This document shows, piece by piece, positions 3,889-6,248 of a DNA stretch of 6,248 bases. This DNA comes from Desulfobacula sp. (GTDB lineage: Bacteria; Desulfobacterota; Desulfobacteria; Desulfobacterales; Desulfobacteraceae), in assembly GCA_029940245.1 (NCBI GenBank), contig JAOZRF010000172.1, positions 1 to 6,248 of the forward strand, read 5' to 3'. The number at the start of each line of letters is the position of its first letter. Within the stretch, counting starts at the first letter, position 1. The position numbers and the translations under genes are program-made. The notes beneath the pieces were generated by a model, which was given only the letters and a program-made list of their open reading frames with translations, did no database searches and was not told where the DNA came from.

Positions 3889-6248
3889 GTGGGAAACGAT
3901 GTATTGCCAAAAGAAATAATTCAACAATGTTCTGATAGTCTTGTTTCTGACAGTCTTATTTCAAAAAGACTGGAAGATAAAAATTTTGGAGACGTAATGG
4001 TTGTTGGCGGAGGTGTCAGCGGTATCCAGGCCTCGCTTGATCTTGCCACTTCCGGCTTCAAGGTTTACCTGATAGAGAAAGGACCCAGCATTGGGGGTCA
4101 TATGGCCCAGCTTGACAAGACCTTTCCCACCAATGACTGCTCCATGTGAATTCTCTCTCCTAAACTGGTCGAGGTCGGCCGGCATCCCAACATTGAGGTT
4201 TTGACATTCACTGAAGTTGAGCAGTTAGAAGGCGAAAAAGGGGACTTTCAGGTCAGCCTGAAAACAAGACCCCGATATATTATTGAAGAATTGTGTACCG
4301 GCTGCACAACCTGTATGGAATACTGTCCCAAGGAATACCCGGATAAATTCAACCAGGATATATCCCGGAATAAAGCAATTCATGTGTATTTTTCCCAGGC
4401 TATTCCTTTGGTTTCCTATATTGATGACAGTTGTCTGTACCTTGAAGAAGGCAAATGTGATATCTGTCGGGGCGTATGCCAGACAGGTGCTATTGATTTC
4501 AGACAGACACCTAAAAAAACAAAAATCAATGTCGGGGCCATTATTCTGTCTTCCGGTATCACACCGTTTGATCCGTCAGCCAGGGAGGAATACGGCTACA
4601 CAAAGATGCAGAACGTGGTGACCAGTATGGACTATGAAAGATTGTTGTCCTCAACCGGGCCATTTAGTGGTGAAGCCCTGCGGATCTCCGACAAAAAGCA
4701 TCCTAAAAATATTGCCTGGATACAATGTGTGGGGTCCAGAAGAGTGACCGAAGGCGATAACAGCTATTGTTCCGGGGTATGCTGCACCTATACCCAGAAA
4801 CAGGTCATATTGACAAAAGATCATGACAAGGATGCCCGGTGTACGATATTCCACAATGATATCCGTTCCTTTGGCAAAGATTTTGAACGTTATTTCCAGA
4901 GAGCTGAGCAGTTGGACGGGGTTAAGTTTATCAGAAGCTATGCCTCTGTTTCAGGGGAAATAAAAGACAGCAAAAATGTTCGGGTCAGATATGCCACCAA
5001 TGATGAAGGTGTCAAAGAAGAAGAATTCGACATGGTGGTATTGGCTGTGGGATTGAATCCTCCCAGGGCATATAAGGAAATTTCAAAAATGTTCGGCATT
5101 GAACTCAATGGCCATGGGTTCAACAAAACAATTGATTCCAACCCGATTCTGACCAGCAGGCCCGGGATTTTTGTCAGCGGCGCTTTTCAGGGGCCAACAG
5201 ATATCCCGGAATCCGTTTTTACTGCCAGCGGTGCCGGTTCACAAATCGGAGAACTCCTTGATTACAGACGCTGGAATTTAACCCGGGAAAGGGTCTATCC
5301 GGAAGAAAGGGATGTTTCCAGTGAAGAACCGAGAATCGGTGTTTTTGTCTGTCATTGCGGGGCCAATATATCCAGCATCGTCAATGTGCCGTCCACCGTG
5401 GAATATGCCCTGACACTGCCCAATGTTGTTTATGCCAAAGAACAGATATTTTCCTGTGCCACTAACTCTGCCCAGGAAATAACAGATCTGGCAAAGGAAA
5501 AAGGACTCAATAGAATTGTGATTGGAGCCTGTTCTCCCAGGACCCTTGAGCCTTTGTTCCGGGATACCCTCAGGGAAGCCGGGCTCAATCAGTATTATCT
5601 TGATATGGCCAATATCCGGGAACACTGTTCCTGGGTTCATGCCAGGCAAAAAGATGAGGCAACCCAGAAGGCACAGGATATCATCCGCATGTCCGTGGCC
5701 CGTGCCGCCTACTTAGAGCCGTTAAAAGAATTTGATCTGCCCGTTAACAAGACCGCCCTGATTGTGGGTGGAGGGATTGCCGGCATGACCTGTGCATTGT
5801 CCATTGCCAGACAGGGACATGAGGTTCAACTACTGGAAAAAAATAAAGACCTGGGTGGAATAGCCCGCCGCCTTCCCACCACCCTTGAAGGCATGGATGT
5901 CCTGGCCCACCTGGATGATGTGATAGCCCAGGTGTATAAAAATCCATTGATACACGTATCCCATGGGGCCACAATCCAGAAAGTCGAAGGTTATCTGGGA
6001 AATTTTACCACCACGGTTGAAACAGAAGGCAGGATCAAAAAGATTAAACATGGTGTGTCTGTCATTGCCACAGGTGCTGAGGAATATAAACCCACAGAAT
6101 ACCTTTATAGGGAAAGCGATCAGGTCTTTACACACCTTGAGGTGGGAGAAGAAATCGCTAAAGGGAATGAAACCATAACCAATGCTGAGGTTTTGGTGAT
6201 GATTCAATGTGTGGGCAGCAGAAATGAAGAAAGAAATTATTGCAGCAG
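3889..6248 (+). CDS. bamE: BamE: selenocysteine-containing, tandem HdrA-like flavoprotein subunit (3' end outside the window)
   Basis: The frame starts at GTG and stays open to the window edge (786 residues) apart from one TGA at residue 87, read here as selenocysteine. Module 1 has an FAD-binding GGGVSG at 40-45, [21 protein letters not shown]87-ILSPK at about 69-92, and an inserted ferredoxin with C136-x2-C139-x2-C142-x3-C146 and C182-x7-C190-x2-C193-x3-C197. Next comes the HdrA hallmark IQCVGSR with C280, C294 and C298-C299, then the C-terminal FAD segment PGIFVSGA (425-432). A HdrA N-terminal-type domain follows (about 482-600; C488-x-C490-G, C523, C548, C580). It is joined to a second FAD fold (GGGIAG 627-632) and a second IQCVGSR at 772-778, where the window ends. 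Module 2 has no Cys/Sec loop and no ferredoxin insert. HdrA is the flavin-based electron-bifurcating subunit of heterodisulfide reductases, and BamE is expected to play that part for BamD and BamB. Without the operon context the call would be an HdrA/QmoA-B-like protein. Confidence 0.88.
4147..4149 (+). other. Recoded UGA: selenocysteine codon (Sec87 of BamE)
   Basis: The TGA replaces the second Cys of the HdrA motif DCSxCILSPK. The residues on both sides match HdrA without a gap (TFPTNDCSM before, [17 protein letters not shown] after), so no frameshift or missing segment is needed. Methanococcal HdrA is a known selenoprotein. That Cys-to-Sec exchange occurs at exactly this motif there is my recollection, not something I could align. 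Confidence 0.88.
4165..4182 (+). promoter_or_regulatory. Bacterial SECIS-like hairpin downstream of the UGA codon
   Basis: CTGGTC (4165-4170) pairs with GGCCGG (4177-4182) in a 6-bp stem with two G-U wobbles, closing the loop GAGGUC (4171-4176). The loop ends G4171 and C4176 could pair too, leaving an AGGU tetraloop. The loop begins 21 bases after the UGA, within the usual spacing of bacterial SECIS elements, and carries the GGU motif typical of SelB-binding loops such as that of E. coli fdhF. The hairpin lies within the coding sequence (residues 93-98, LVEVGR). Folding was done by eye. Confidence 0.75.

Noticed and set aside
3889..4149. A separate 86-residue protein, or a pseudogene, ending at the TGA
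   Set aside because: HdrA homology runs through the TGA in the same frame with no indel, the following 2.1 kb is open, and a SECIS-like hairpin follows. Selenocysteine explains all of this better than truncation.
4283..4621. Forward open frame of 112 codons
   Set aside because: It is out of frame with BamE, rich in unlikely residue combinations, and lies wholly within the ferredoxin part of BamE.
5278..6207. Overlapping reverse-strand open frames in the 3' part
   Set aside because: They lie antisense to a continuous HdrA-like coding frame, have no family motifs, and reflect codon bias of the true gene.

Overview
The window carries the 5' part of a class II benzoyl-CoA reductase operon, bamB-bamC-bamD-bamE, all on the + strand. 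This is the ATP-independent, tungsten-dependent system that strict anaerobes use to dearomatise benzoyl-CoA. Gene names come from recalled family features (BamB active-site pattern, HdrD-like and HdrA-like neighbours in canonical order), since no database search was possible. The gene set, moderate base composition and use of selenocysteine suggest a Desulfobacterota (deltaproteobacterial) anaerobe, most likely a sulfate reducer of the Desulfobacula/Desulfococcus/Desulfobacterium type. The genus is a guess.

Layout: 1-47 is an AT-rich leader with the bamB ribosome binding site. 48-2069 encodes BamB, the tungstopterin catalytic subunit. After 17 bases, 2087-2623 encodes BamC, a small protein with three predicted [4Fe-4S] sites that starts at TTG. 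After 4 bases, 2628-3779 encodes BamD, a fusion resembling HdrC plus HdrB. A 109-base gap with an imperfect inverted repeat follows. From 3889 (GTG start) to the window edge runs BamE, a large HdrA-like flavoprotein that is cut off at residue 786.

The most striking feature is an in-frame TGA at 4147-4149, inside the most conserved HdrA motif ([17 protein letters not shown]). Reading resumes directly afterwards with HdrA sequence and stays open for 2.1 kb. A GC-rich hairpin with a GAGGUC loop begins 15 bases after the TGA, as expected of a bacterial SECIS. The TGA is therefore read as selenocysteine (Sec87), and a stop-codon-based gene caller would split the gene and leave an 86-residue stub. 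BamE is also a tandem, asymmetric double HdrA. Module 1 has FAD, the Cys/Sec loop and an inserted two-cluster ferredoxin. Module 2 has the HdrA N-terminal Cys domain and FAD, but no Cys/Sec loop and no ferredoxin insert.

Proposed working model, from family knowledge: BamE, with FAD and many Fe-S clusters, splits electrons by flavin-based bifurcation. BamD and BamC relay low-potential electrons to the W-pterin and Fe-S site of BamB, where the aromatic ring is reduced to the dienoyl-CoA. The remaining subunits (bamF-bamI) are expected beyond the right edge. No RNA genes, insertion sequences, CRISPR arrays or clear terminators were seen, and no stretch above 300 bases lacks a gene.
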